Part shown: piece by piece, positions 52,068-60,541 of the stretch
Layout of the letters: each line of letters begins with the position of its first letter
Position numbering within the stretch: the first letter of the stretch is position 1
NCBI RefSeq assembly: GCF_900142025.1
Contig: NZ_FQZM01000009.1
Coordinates: 33,724 to 97,723 of the forward strand
Direction of reading: 5' to 3'
Length of the DNA stretch: 64,000 nt
DNA from: Desulfofundulus thermosubterraneus DSM 16057
GTDB lineage: Bacteria; Bacillota; Desulfotomaculia; Desulfotomaculales; Desulfovirgulaceae
The notes under the pieces: model-generated
Told to the model about the DNA's origin: nothing
Database searches by the model: none
What the model saw: only the letters and a program-made list of their open reading frames with translations
Made by a program: the position numbers and the translations under genes

Positions 52068-53255
52068 ATGGCTCTTTCCACTGGGAGATTCGGTAAATAC
52101 GATCCGCAAAATCCAACCAAAGATAGAATTACGGATATAGGTCCGCGCCATTACTGGGAAAACTTCCCGCCTGTGATTCAAAAGAACTACGGCAAGTGGC
52201 TGTACCACGAGATTGTCGAGCCGGGCGTGCTGGTGCACGTTTCCGAAACCGGTGACAAGGTATATACGGTGCGTTGCGGCTCGCCCCGCTTAATGACCGC
52301 TCAGCACATACGGGAAATTTGTGACATTGCCGACAAGTACTGCGACGGCTATGTGCGCTTCACCACCCGCAACAACATCGAGTTTATCGTGGACAGCCTT
52401 GAGAAGGTGGAAGCCCTTAAAAAGGATCTGTGGAGCCGCAAGTTTGTTTCCGGGAGCTATAAGTTCCCCATTGGAGGTACAGGAGCGAGTATCACCAATA
52501 TCGTGCACACCCAGGGATATGTACACTGCCACACTCCGGCCACGGATGCTTCTTCCCTGGTCAAGGCTGTCATGGACGAGCTGTTTGATTACTTCACCGG
52601 CATGACCCTGCCGGCCAAGGTGCGGGTGGCGGTGGCCTGCTGCCTGAACATGTGCGGCGCAGTTCACTGCTCGGACATCGCCCTGCTCGGTATTCACCGG
52701 AAGCCCCCGATCATTGACCACGAGGTCATTGATCAGGTCTGCGAGCTTCCCCTGGTCATTTCTTCCTGCCCCCTGGGCGCCATTTCGCCTGACAAGACCC
52801 CGGAAGGCAGGAGGACCCTCAAGATTAAGGTTGAGCGCTGCATGTTCTGCGGCAACTGCTACACCATGTGCCCGGCTCTGCCCATTGCCGACAAGGAAGG
52901 CGACGGCGTAGCCATCCTGGTGGGCGGCAAGATCTCCAATGCGGTCAGCGAGCCCAAGTTCTCCAAGGTAGTGGTGGCTTACCTGCCCAACAACTTCCCG
53001 CGGTTCCCGGAAGTGGTCCAGACCGTGAAGAAGATTGTGGAAGTTTATGCCTCCGATGCCCGGAAGCATGAGCGCCTGGGCGACTGGGCCGAGCGTATCG
53101 GCTGGGAGAAATTCTTTGAAAAGACCGGTATACCGTTTACCGAGCACCTCATTGACGATTACCGCCTGGCCTACGACACGTTCCGGACCAGCACCCAGTT
53201 CAAGTTCACGGAAGCAGCCTGGAATGTTTGCAAGGCAGCCGGTGGAATTGACTAA
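52068..53255 (+). CDS. dsrB: Dissimilatory sulfite reductase beta subunit
   Basis: 395 residues, 20 bp after dsrA, with AAGGGGG upstream. Cluster ligands [13 protein letters not shown] and [11 protein letters not shown]; the ferredoxin domain has [36 protein letters not shown] and [20 protein letters not shown] form the siroheme-binding fold. Completes the DsrAB enzyme that binds the active siroheme. Confidence 0.97.
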   Translation: MALSTGRFGKYDPQNPTKDRITDIGPRHYWENFPPVIQKNYGKWLYHEIVEPGVLVHVSETGDKVYTVRCGSPRLMTAQHIREICDIADKYCDGYVRFTTRNNIEFIVDSLEKVEALKKDLWSRKFVSGSYKFPIGGTGASITNIVHTQGYVHCHTPATDASSLVKAVMDELFDYFTGMTLPAKVRVAVACCLNMCGAVHCSDIALLGIHRKPPIIDHEVIDQVCELPLVISSCPLGAISPDKTPEGRRTLKIKVERCMFCGNCYTMCPALPIADKEGDGVAILVGGKISNAVSEPKFSKVVVAYLPNNFPRFPEVVQTVKKIVEVYASDARKHERLGDWAERIGWEKFFEKTGIPFTEHLIDDYRLAYDTFRTSTQFKFTEAAWNVCKAAGGID

Positions 53256-53264
53256 ATCTGTGGC

Positions 53265-53293
53265 GGGCAGGCGTTTGCACAAAACGCCTGCCC
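53265..53293 (+). other. Perfect 12-bp stem-loop between dsrB and dsrD
   Basis: GGGCAGGCGTTT (53265-53276) and AAACGCCTGCCC (53282-53293) with a 5-nt loop. No T-run follows, so it is more likely an mRNA-stabilising or processing hairpin at the dsrB 3' end than a full terminator. Confidence 0.7.
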
Positions 53294-53336
53294 CGGTCAC
53301 TTCTATTTATGGCGATAGAAAGGGTGGGATTATCTG

Positions 53337-53573
53337 ATGGAAGAGATTAAAAAAGCGATTTTAGAGTTTGCCAGTGCCAGCAAGAAAACCAGATTCTATT
53401 TTAAGGATATGGAAAAGGCAGTACAGGAAAAGATCCCCACTGCCAAGGCCAGGGAAATTAAGAAGGCTGCCAGCGAGCTGATCAACGAAGGAACGCTGAT
53501 CTACTTCTCCACCGGCAGCACAACCATGTACGGCTTGAAGGACAGGTGCGCTTCCGACGAGCCACAGCAATAG
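53337..53573 (+). CDS. dsrD: DsrD, sulfite reductase activator
   Basis: 78 residues with the DsrD winged-helix layout: FASASKKTRFYFKDMEKAVQ, then AREIKKAASELINEGTLIYF and the closing STGSTTMYGLKDR. Published work on the Archaeoglobus and Desulfovibrio proteins shows that DsrD binds DsrAB and raises its rate rather than binding DNA. Follows dsrB as in most sulfate reducers. Confidence 0.95.
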   Translation: MEEIKKAILEFASASKKTRFYFKDMEKAVQEKIPTAKAREIKKAASELINEGTLIYFSTGSTTMYGLKDRCASDEPQQ

Positions 53574-53684
53574 ACTTTATATTAAATTACCAGGCCTGGT
53601 TATTTTTTGTTCTGATGGCGCTCGGAACGGCTTGCTATTCGCTACGAGTAGCGGCCTTAATTTTTGCCGGATGGGGGGTGTACC

Positions 53685-54311
53685 ATGGAAAACGCCAACG
53701 TCTCCCAAACCTTTATGGAAAAACAGGTGAACATGCTGCAGAGCAACCCCGGTTGTGCCACGGCCAAATACAACCTGGGGGTAATGCTCATGGAGCAGGG
53801 CAGGTTGGAGGAAGCAAAAACCCTCTTTGAAGAAGCCATTGCCGATGGAACCCGGATGTTTGAGGCTTACGTCAACCTGGGTTATATCTATTTCAAACAG
53901 GGAAACCTGGAAAAAGTAGAGGAATGCAACCGCAGGGCGGTGCAAATCGAACCCCGTTATGCCCGTGGTTATGCCAATCTGGGGTTTGCCTACCTGCAGA
54001 TGGAAAAAACCGATGAGGCCATTGAAGTGCTCCACAAAGCAATAGAGTTAAACCCCAGAATAGTCCAGGCATGGTGCAACCTGGCCAACGCCTATCTCCA
54101 AAAAGGCGAACTGGATCGGGCGGTAGAGACCAACCAAAAACTGCTGGAAATGGCACCCGATTTTTCACTGGGTCATAACAACCTGGCCTACGCTTATTAT
54201 TTGAAGGGGGATATGATCCGGGCCGCCGAACACCTGAAACGTGCCCTGGAGCTGGGATTTGAGGCTCATCCGGATTTTTTGAAGGAGATGGAACCATACC
54301 TCGAAAAATAA
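53685..54311 (+). CDS. TPR protein within the dsr locus
   Basis: 208 residues from ATG 53685 (GGGGGTG upstream). Almost entirely TPR: at least five 34-residue units, e.g. ATAKYNLGVMLMEQGRLEEA, FEAYVNLGYIYFKQGNLEKV, ARGYANLGFAYLQMEKTDEA, VQAWCNLANAYLQKGELDRA, LGHNNLAYAYYLKGDMIRAA. No signal peptide or membrane helix, so it is a cytoplasmic scaffold. Its place between dsrD and an FmdB protein suggests a role in assembly of Dsr proteins, which is inference. Confidence 0.85.
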   Translation: MENANVSQTFMEKQVNMLQSNPGCATAKYNLGVMLMEQGRLEEAKTLFEEAIADGTRMFEAYVNLGYIYFKQGNLEKVEECNRRAVQIEPRYARGYANLGFAYLQMEKTDEAIEVLHKAIELNPRIVQAWCNLANAYLQKGELDRAVETNQKLLEMAPDFSLGHNNLAYAYYLKGDMIRAAEHLKRALELGFEAHPDFLKEMEPYLEK

Positions 54312-54334
54312 AAGGATGACAGGGGGAACTGCTT

Positions 54335-54583
54335 GTGCCCATCTACGAGTTCAGATGCCTGAATTGTGGCGGTCTTTTCGAAAAACTGTTCTTGAACCCA
54401 AATGAGCAAGTGGAAATTCGCTGCCCCCAGTGCCAGTCCGACTCCTTCGAGCGTGTGATCAGCCGGGTCAATTACGTGGACAAGACGGGAGCGGGCGGGA
54501 GCGCGCCGAAAGTGGTCACCAAGTCGTGCAGCCCGGGGAATACCTGCGCGACCTTTGAAATACCGGGCCCCGGTGAAAAATAA
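54335..54583 (+). CDS. FmdB-type zinc ribbon protein
   Basis: 82 residues, GTG start. PIYEFRCLNCGGLFEKLF and IRCPQCQSDSFERVISRV supply two CxxC knuckles of the FmdB/CxxC_CXXC_SSSS regulatory family. The C-terminus adds KSCSPGNTCATFEIPG with two more Cys. Small metal-binding protein of unknown function, often found beside sulfur- and C1-metabolism genes. Confidence 0.87.
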   Translation: MPIYEFRCLNCGGLFEKLFLNPNEQVEIRCPQCQSDSFERVISRVNYVDKTGAGGSAPKVVTKSCSPGNTCATFEIPGPGEK

Positions 54584-54599
54584 ACATGGGGAGTCGATC

Positions 54600-55703
54600 A
54601 TGAGGGGAAGGCCTCCTTTAAAGGACTATGTTCAAATACCCGAATGTCCTTTTTGTGGCATGAACATTGAGCGACCTCAAGAGGTGGAGGCTACAGCAAA
54701 CTCGCCTGGAATGCCCGTCGGTTCCTGTACTTGCGGCGCGGTATACGCCTTTGACGTCTCGGGCCGGAATCTGGGTTCCGCTTTCATAGAAGCACTGGTG
54801 TTTGCGTGCAACATGGACTGGGATATGGCCTGGGGGCTGCTCCCGGATAAAGACTACCGGGAAGAGATCGTCAAAAATTACGATCCGCAAAACCACCTGA
54901 TCATTCCGGGAGGTTTTTTTGAGGGCAGGAAAATAGTCGGAGCCCTTTATTTCATCAAGTTAAACAGCAGAGGTGCCGGGGTATTGCCGGACGGGCCTCC
55001 TGTTTCTTGTATATCCATAAAAAAAGAAAAAGAAGCAGGTTTAAATTTTATTGAAAGGAAAAAAGTTTCCAAAAAAGAACTGGAGGCCTGGGTGAAGCAG
55101 TACCGGGTGGAAAACGTGCTCCGGGCCGCCCATCAGGACCACAAGATTCTCTGGCTGTTAAGGCGGTTGCTGTGTGCCAGTGACCCTCTCCTCCGTTTGC
55201 GGGCGGCTGAGCTGATGGGCAGGGCGGCCAAAGTGATTGCCCTGGAAAACCCCGGTATAGTATCCGAGCTTTTGAAAGCGCTGATAAATTCCCTTGCCGA
55301 TTCCGGTGCGTCGATCTGGGCAACGCTTGACGCCGTGGGGGAAATTATGGGTAACTCCATTGATAAATTTTCCGGATATCTTCCCGCTTTACTGGCACTT
55401 GTACATGAGGAACACCTGCAGGTGGATGCCCTGCGGGCCCTGCACAGGATTGCCTGCGCAAACCCGGAACTGCTCAGGAAGTTTTCGTCCCTTTTTACCC
55501 CCCTCCTTTGGCATAACAAACCGGAATCGCGGGGTTATGCCGTCCTTATCCTCGGTGCCCTGGGAGAAACCGGGATAAGGAAGGAACTGGAATCGCTGCG
55601 GGGAGACGGCTCGGAAATAGTCCTCTACGAGAGCGGACAGCTAATTAAAAAAGCTGTTGGCCGGCTTGCTGAAGACGTTCTAAGGGGTATGAACCAGCTA
55701 TAA
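54600..55703 (+). CDS. HEAT-repeat protein with N-terminal zinc ribbon (DVU0298-like)
   Basis: 367 residues from ATG 54600 with GGGGAG 6 nt upstream. N-terminal IPECPFCGMNI and SCTCGAVYAFDVSGRNLGSA give a CxxC...CxC metal site. From ~200 come repeated helical hairpins (LLRLRAAELMGRAAKVIALE, DALRALHRIACANPELLRKF, AVLILGALGETGIRKELESL). Homologues are known next to dsr genes in sulfate reducers, but their role is undefined. Its position before dsrMK suggests a chaperone or assembly function for DsrMK or DsrC (inference). Confidence 0.78.
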   Translation: MRGRPPLKDYVQIPECPFCGMNIERPQEVEATANSPGMPVGSCTCGAVYAFDVSGRNLGSAFIEALVFACNMDWDMAWGLLPDKDYREEIVKNYDPQNHLIIPGGFFEGRKIVGALYFIKLNSRGAGVLPDGPPVSCISIKKEKEAGLNFIERKKVSKKELEAWVKQYRVENVLRAAHQDHKILWLLRRLLCASDPLLRLRAAELMGRAAKVIALENPGIVSELLKALINSLADSGASIWATLDAVGEIMGNSIDKFSGYLPALLALVHEEHLQVDALRALHRIACANPELLRKFSSLFTPLLWHNKPESRGYAVLILGALGETGIRKELESLRGDGSEIVLYESGQLIKKAVGRLAEDVLRGMNQL

Positions 55704-55880
55704 GTAATTTTTTCCTTGAGCAGGAATCGCCAAAAACCATGCCGAATAATCAATCGTGAAAGTTATTTTTTTCTATAGGACCATAAATCATACCGGTAGA
55801 AAGGGAGGGGTTTAATGGCGGGTCATTAAATAAAGCAGGTACGGGCTGTGGGGGAGAAGTAAAAGAGGAGGTGTCGATTT

Positions 55881-56687
55881 GTGACCTACTTTATTGCCCA
55901 AATACTGCCCTATATAACGGTTACCGTTTTTGTTCTCGGGGTTGTTTACCGCCTCTGGCGCTGGGCGGCATCGCGTATCGTGCATAACATTACCCTTTCA
56001 CCCTTTCCCCAGACCAAAACAGAGGTTGCGGGCATTTACCTGCGGGAAATCTTGCTTTTTCGCAACGTCTTCAACTTCGACCGCCCGCTGTGGGTAGGCG
56101 CCTGGCCCATGCATATAGCTTTGCTCAATGTGATTGGCGGTCACGTGGTGGGCTTTTACTTCCTGGGCAAACAGTTTGTTTACCTGGGGGCGTCTGAAGC
56201 CCTGAGCAAGTATTTATCCAACCTGCTGGGAACGGTTTTTGGAATAATCCTGCTGGCCGGGCTGCTGTACCTCTTGTACAGGCGGATTGCCATTGACAAG
56301 GTCAGGCAGGTGTCCAACCCGAGCGACTACCTCATGCTGCTTTTGCTCATTTCCATTGTATCCATAGGCAACTTCATGCGCCTGGTTCCGGAATACGGTA
56401 TGCACTACGAACCGGTAAAGGAGTATTTTACTACTCTTATCCTGTTCCAGCCGGCAGCGATTCCCGAAGGTAATCCTTTCTTCATCATCCACTTGTTGCT
56501 GGCCCAGATCCTGATTATGATCCTCCCCTTCAGCAAGCTGATGCACCTGTTTGGCATGTTCGGCATGCGCTGGATTGAAAACCGGGTCTATAAGGAGCCG
56601 GCTCCCGGGTTGCCCAACGTGGACGTGGCCGCTGCCCGGGCCAGGGGAACCGGCCTTTCGTCCGCCAGCAGCACAGACGTGGCTTAG
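55881..56687 (+). CDS. dsrM: DsrM, menaquinol-oxidising cytochrome b subunit
   Basis: 268 residues, GTG start behind AAGAGGAGGTG. Five to six membrane helices of the NarI-like family: YITVTVFVLGVVYRLWRWAA, WPMHIALLNVIGGHVVGFYF (heme His), LMLLLLISIVSIGNFMRLVP, HLLLAQILIMILPFSKLMHL (heme His). Oxidises menaquinol and passes electrons to DsrK. No dsrJOP genes in the window, as is usual in Gram-positive sulfate reducers. C-terminal Ser/Ala-rich tail. Confidence 0.93.
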   Translation: MTYFIAQILPYITVTVFVLGVVYRLWRWAASRIVHNITLSPFPQTKTEVAGIYLREILLFRNVFNFDRPLWVGAWPMHIALLNVIGGHVVGFYFLGKQFVYLGASEALSKYLSNLLGTVFGIILLAGLLYLLYRRIAIDKVRQVSNPSDYLMLLLLISIVSIGNFMRLVPEYGMHYEPVKEYFTTLILFQPAAIPEGNPFFIIHLLLAQILIMILPFSKLMHLFGMFGMRWIENRVYKEPAPGLPNVDVAAARARGTGLSSASSTDVA

Positions 56688-56701
56688 AGGGGGTGTAACA
56701 G

Positions 56702-58084
56702 TTGCCAGAGTATAAGGGATTGAAAATGCCGGCAAAAGCCTCAGCCGAGGAGATGCGCCAGATACACATCGAGCCGGTACCCGATGACCAAAAGGTTGAA
56801 ATGGCTATCCAGTATCTGGACGAGATGCGCAAGAAGTTCCGTTCCTTCGTGCTGGCCATGGAGTCGTGCGTGAAATGCGGCCTGTGTGCCGAAAACTGCC
56901 ATACCTACCTGGGGACCAGGGACCCGAACAATATTCCCACCAACCGGGCGGAGCTGATCCGGAAAATATACCGGCGCTACTTTACCCTGGAAGGGCGTTG
57001 GTTCGGTAAACTGGTGGGGGCGGAGGACCTGAACCTGGACATCATCGAACAATGGTATTCTTACTTTTACCAGTGCAACGAGTGCCGGCGTTGTGCCCAT
57101 GTCTGTCCTTTTGGCATCGATACCTGCGAGGTGACCATGATTGGACGCCAGATCCTCCACTGGCTCGGCATTGTGCCCAAGCTGCATGCCAGTGTGGGGG
57201 CGGCCATGGAAAGGACGGGCAACCATACCGGCCTGACCAAGCCGGCCATTGTGGATACCCTGGAGTTTCTTTCCGAGGAAATTAAAGATGAGTTCGGCGT
57301 CGACGTGGAATTTCCCGTGGATAAAGAGGGGGCAGACATCATGTACGTGCCCTCCTCCGCCGACTTCTTGCTCAACCCGTATACGTTGATGGGTGCGGGG
57401 ATGTTTTTCACGTATATCGGCGCCAACTGGACCATACCCAGCACCATCACCGAGGCGGGTAATTTCGGCCTGCTTTTCGACCAGCAGCACACCATGCGGC
57501 ACAACTTCACACGCCTTTTGCATGCAGCCCAGAAACTTGGCGTCAAAAAGATCGTCTGGGGCGAGTGCGGTCACGGCTGGCGGGCATGGAAGATGTACCT
57601 CCCGGGTATGGCCGATTTACCCCTCCGCTGGCCCATTACCCACATTCACGACGAAGTGGCCTACTACATCCGCACCAACCAGTTGAAGCTGGACCCGTAC
57701 AAGCTCGGCCGTCCGGTAACCCTTCACGACCCCTGCAACTACGTGCGGGCCTGCGGTTTGGCTGAAACAATGCGTACGGTGATCCGGGCATGTGTGGCCG
57801 ATTTCAGGGAAATGTATCCGAACAAAGAAAATAATTTCTGCTGCGGCGGCGGTTCGGCGATACTCTTTGATGACCCCGAAATGTACCAGCTGCGCATAAA
57901 ATTCTCCCAGAAAAAGGCCGAACAGGTCCGGGCCACCGGGGTGGGCAAGGACGGAAACGGCATCCTGTGCGCACCGTGCTCCATCTGCAAGGCCCAGCTG
58001 TATCCAATGGTAGAAGAGCACGAGCTGGGAGTGGAGGTTAAAGGTTTAATTGACCTCGTAGGCATGGCCCTGGTCTGGAAGTAA
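56702..58084 (+). CDS. dsrK: DsrK, HdrD-like iron-sulfur subunit
   Basis: 460 residues, TTG start after GAGGGGGTG. Two [4Fe-4S] sites (CVKCGLCAENCHTYLG; CNECRRCAHVCPFGIDTCE) and the CCG-domain catalytic cysteines (WGECGHGW; HDPCNYVRACG; NNFCCGGGSAILF; CAPCSICKAQ), as in heterodisulfide reductase HdrD. Faces the cytoplasm and reduces the DsrC trisulfide. Fourteen bp after dsrM. Confidence 0.95.
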   Translation: MPEYKGLKMPAKASAEEMRQIHIEPVPDDQKVEMAIQYLDEMRKKFRSFVLAMESCVKCGLCAENCHTYLGTRDPNNIPTNRAELIRKIYRRYFTLEGRWFGKLVGAEDLNLDIIEQWYSYFYQCNECRRCAHVCPFGIDTCEVTMIGRQILHWLGIVPKLHASVGAAMERTGNHTGLTKPAIVDTLEFLSEEIKDEFGVDVEFPVDKEGADIMYVPSSADFLLNPYTLMGAGMFFTYIGANWTIPSTITEAGNFGLLFDQQHTMRHNFTRLLHAAQKLGVKKIVWGECGHGWRAWKMYLPGMADLPLRWPITHIHDEVAYYIRTNQLKLDPYKLGRPVTLHDPCNYVRACGLAETMRTVIRACVADFREMYPNKENNFCCGGGSAILFDDPEMYQLRIKFSQKKAEQVRATGVGKDGNGILCAPCSICKAQLYPMVEEHELGVEVKGLIDLVGMALVWK

Positions 58085-58276
58085 GCTGCAAGGAAACGAG
58101 TTTTCTTAAATCATTGACTTGTTTATCGAGGAGTGATATTCTTTTAAGGGGGTGGTCGAGCTCCACACGGGCTCCATAGGCATCTGGCCCGGGGTTATTA
58201 ATAAACAAGTGAACTTTTGTGGGTTAGGGGAAAGGCATATGTTAAACAATGATAAACTAATGGAGGTGTTAAGCAC

Positions 58277-58594
58277 ATGCCATCCATCAACGTAAATGGC
58301 GTGGAAATTGAGCAGGACGAGGACGGATTCATTGTTGACCCGAGTCTTTGGAACGAGGATGTAGCCAAGGCGCTCGCTGCTCAGGAAGGTATCTCCGAGT
58401 TGACCGAGGAGCACTGGAAGGTAGTCAACTACCTGCGCAACTACTACCTGCAGTTCCAGATTGCCCCCATGATCCGCAAGCTCTGCAAAGAGACCGGCTT
58501 TAGCCTGAAGAAGATTTACGAGTTGTTCCCGTCCGGCCCGGCTAAGGGTGCCTGTAAAGTGGCCGGGTTGCCGAAACCGACCGGTTGCGTGTAA
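58277..58594 (+). CDS. dsrC: DsrC, sulfite reductase sulfur carrier
   Basis: 105 residues, TGGAGGTG upstream. VNGVEIEQDEDGFIVDPSLW near the start and a C-terminal arm GPAKGACKVAGLPKPTGCV with both redox Cys (penultimate and 11 residues before it). This marks true DsrC rather than the single-Cys TusE homologues. Takes the sulfur from DsrAB as a trisulfide and is recycled by DsrMK. Separate from dsrK by 192 bp, so probably also transcribed alone at a high level. Confidence 0.97.
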   Translation: MPSINVNGVEIEQDEDGFIVDPSLWNEDVAKALAAQEGISELTEEHWKVVNYLRNYYLQFQIAPMIRKLCKETGFSLKKIYELFPSGPAKGACKVAGLPKPTGCV

Positions 58595-58641
58595 TACCGG
58601 GAATAACCGGCAATGTGCGTTTATTTTTGGTTAAATTAACG

Positions 58642-58664
58642 GGTCGCCCGGCTTCAGGGCGACC
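58642..58664 (+). terminator. Hairpin after dsrC
   Basis: GGTCGCCC (58642-58649) and GGGCGACC (58657-58664) with a 7-nt loop. The T-rich stretch lies before it (TTATTTTTGG), so it is a weak rightward terminator or an mRNA-stabilising end. Confidence 0.55.
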
Positions 58665-58822
58665 AACCTATCTGCAAACTGCTTTCGGGGCACGGACTTA
58701 AGCAATGAATGCCGGCAGGCGACGGTTTATCCGGCAGTGTAGCTTATGGCTGTGCCCATTTCATGGTACGGGGTGCTCGGCGTGAGGCATGACATGAGTG
58801 CCATGAGGGAAGTGAAACAAAA

Positions 58823-60232
58823 ATGCAGCAACATCATATACCTCGTCTGGTAATTGGTGCACCCCGGGGCCGCTCTGGAAAAACAACGGTAACCATTGGC
58901 CTGCTGGCCGCCCTGGTTTATGGCTTAAAACTGGTGGTGCAGCCCTTTAAAAAGGGGCCGGACTTTATAGACCCCAGCTGGCTCAGCCGCATAGCCGGGC
59001 GGGCGTGCCGCAACCTGGACGGTTTTCTCATGTCCCGCGAAACAATCCGGTCTTCCTTCGTGCGCCACAGCCGTGATGCCGACATAGCCGTGGTGGAAGG
59101 GGCTATGGGCCTTTTTGACGGCGTGGACCTGGAGGGGAGCGGCAGCACCGCGGAAATAGCCAAGGCCATTGCCGCGCCGGTGATTATGGTGGTCGACACC
59201 ACCCGGATGACCCGCAGTGTGGCCCCCCTGGTACAGGGGTTTATGCATTTCGATCCGCAGGTAACTGTCGCCGGGGTAATCTTAAATCAAGTGGCGCGCC
59301 CGCGCCACGAACAAATGCTGCGCGGGGCCCTGGAAAAATACTGCGGGGTTTCCGTAGTGGGCGTGATCCCCAAGGGCAGAAAGTTAATCATCCCCGACCG
59401 CCACCTGGGGCTAATTCCTGCCGGGGAGCGGGACGAGCTGGATCAGACGCTGGAGGAAATTGCCCGGGTGGCCCGGGAATGCTTGGACCTGGAGGGGATT
59501 TTAGCCATTGCCCGCCAGGCCCCGCCCCTGGAGGATATTTCCGGTGGCGTGAAAGCTGTCGGGGAAATACCGCGCACCGGCGGTCCATTGATCGGCGTGT
59601 TTCGTGACCGGGCTTTCTCCTTCTATTACCCTGAAAACCTGGAGGCACTGGAAGAAGCCGGTGCAAGGCTCGTTTTTATCGACGCCCTGCGGGATTGGGA
59701 GTTGCCGGAAGTGGACGCCCTTTACATTGGAGGCGGCTTTCCCGAGGTATTTGCCGGTCAGCTGGAGGCAAATGAGGGATTGCGTAAATCCGTGTGCCGG
59801 GCCATTGAAGCCGGCCTGCCGGTGTATGCGGAGTGCGGCGGTTTGATGTATCTGGGCCGCCTGCTGACCTGGCAGGGCCGCACCTACCAGATGTGCGGCG
59901 CACTGCCCTTTGATGTGGTGATGGATGGCAGGCCCTGCGGCCACGGGTATGAAGTAGTGGAAGTAACGGGGGAAAACCCCTTTTTCCCCACCGGCAGTCT
60001 CATCCGGGGGCATGAATTTCACCACTCCCGCCTGGTGAACATGGATCCGGATTTGCGCTACGCTTTCCGGGTGCTGCGGGGCTGCGGGATAGACGGAGAG
60101 AAAGACGGTCTCGTCTACAAGGGTGTTCTGGCGGCCTACAACCACATTCATGCGCTGGCCGTGCCCCAGTGGGCGGAAGCGCTGGTTAGCCGGGCGCGGC
60201 AATGGCGCAGGACAACCAGGACGGCTAAATAG
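58823..60232 (+). CDS. cbiA: CbiA-family amidase, probable DsrN siroheme amidase
   Basis: 469 residues. N-terminal ATPase with P-loop GAPRGRSGKTTVTIGLL and EGAMGLFDGVD; C-terminal class I glutaminase with YAECGGLMYLG (nucleophilic Cys) and RGHEFHHSR. The domain layout is that of cobyrinate a,c-diamide synthase. No other cobalamin genes and no cobalamin riboswitch are nearby, while DsrN proteins of the same family in dsr loci amidate siroheme. The siroheme-amide role is therefore preferred by context; sequence alone cannot exclude B12 synthesis. Confidence 0.88.
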   Translation: MQQHHIPRLVIGAPRGRSGKTTVTIGLLAALVYGLKLVVQPFKKGPDFIDPSWLSRIAGRACRNLDGFLMSRETIRSSFVRHSRDADIAVVEGAMGLFDGVDLEGSGSTAEIAKAIAAPVIMVVDTTRMTRSVAPLVQGFMHFDPQVTVAGVILNQVARPRHEQMLRGALEKYCGVSVVGVIPKGRKLIIPDRHLGLIPAGERDELDQTLEEIARVARECLDLEGILAIARQAPPLEDISGGVKAVGEIPRTGGPLIGVFRDRAFSFYYPENLEALEEAGARLVFIDALRDWELPEVDALYIGGGFPEVFAGQLEANEGLRKSVCRAIEAGLPVYAECGGLMYLGRLLTWQGRTYQMCGALPFDVVMDGRPCGHGYEVVEVTGENPFFPTGSLIRGHEFHHSRLVNMDPDLRYAFRVLRGCGIDGEKDGLVYKGVLAAYNHIHALAVPQWAEALVSRARQWRRTTRTAK

Positions 60233-60261
60233 AAAAGCGGGGATAAGGGAGAGGCGGAAAG

Positions 60262-60298
60262 GCGCCGCAGAGGGTACTCTGCGGCGCGACGCTTTTTT
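60262..60298 (+). terminator. Strong terminator ending the dsr locus
   Basis: GCGCCGCAGAG (60262-60272) pairs perfectly with CTCTGCGGCGC (60277-60287) around GGTA, followed by GACGC and six T residues (60293-60298). Confidence 0.9.
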
Positions 60299-60299
60299 G

Positions 60300-60375
60300 G
60301 GGGTCAGTAAAACCGCTTAGTTAACTGCGTAGCCGCGTCCCTACACCCGGGACTGCAACAGCAGTCCCTGACCCC
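60300..60375. repeat. Folded element bounded by GGGGTCAG / CTGACCCC
   Basis: Terminal arms GGGGTCAG (60300-60307) and CTGACCCC (60368-60375) are exact inverse copies. Inside lies a perfect 8-bp hairpin, GGGACTGC (60349-60356) with GCAGTCCC (60361-60368), and a weaker CCGC...GCGG pairing. Looks like a compact multi-stem RNA or a small mobile repeat. After it comes GGGTAG/CTACCC (60383-60395). No gene in 60233-60541. Confidence 0.5.
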
Positions 60376-60426
60376 AAAGAAAGGGTAGTCTACCCGGACA
60401 TGCGGACCCTAAAAGCATAGCATTAG

Positions 60427-60480
60427 TTCACAAACTTTCCAATCTTTTTTCACAGTTTGTTCACAATTAGTGTGTATAAT
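60427..60480 (+). promoter_or_regulatory. Pho-box-like promoter: three TTCACA repeats and TATAAT
   Basis: TTCACA occurs at 60427, 60449 and 60460, start-to-start distances of 22 and 11 bp, that is, whole helical turns on one face. TATAAT follows at 60475. PhoP/PhoB-family regulators of Firmicutes bind TT(C/A/T)ACA direct repeats with 5-bp gaps; the last two copies have exactly that gap. The gene driven encodes an OmpR/PhoP-family regulator, so autoregulation is likely. Confidence 0.65.
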
Positions 60481-60541
60481 ACACGCAGGGAAAACAGTTA
60501 AAAAATTCCTGTACAATCAGTCGGGAAAGGAGGTGCCAAGC

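Noticed and set aside
50725..52116. A 463-codon open frame antisense to dsrA
   Set aside because: It mirrors dsrA codon usage, has no family motif and no ribosome binding site, while dsrA on the other strand is unambiguous.
52290..53300. A 336-codon open frame antisense to dsrB
   Set aside because: Shadow of GC-rich third positions in dsrB; no recognisable domain.
58595..58822. Cobalamin riboswitch upstream of the CbiA-family gene
   Set aside because: No B12-box-like conserved core could be found; the region shows only the dsrC hairpin and weak stems.
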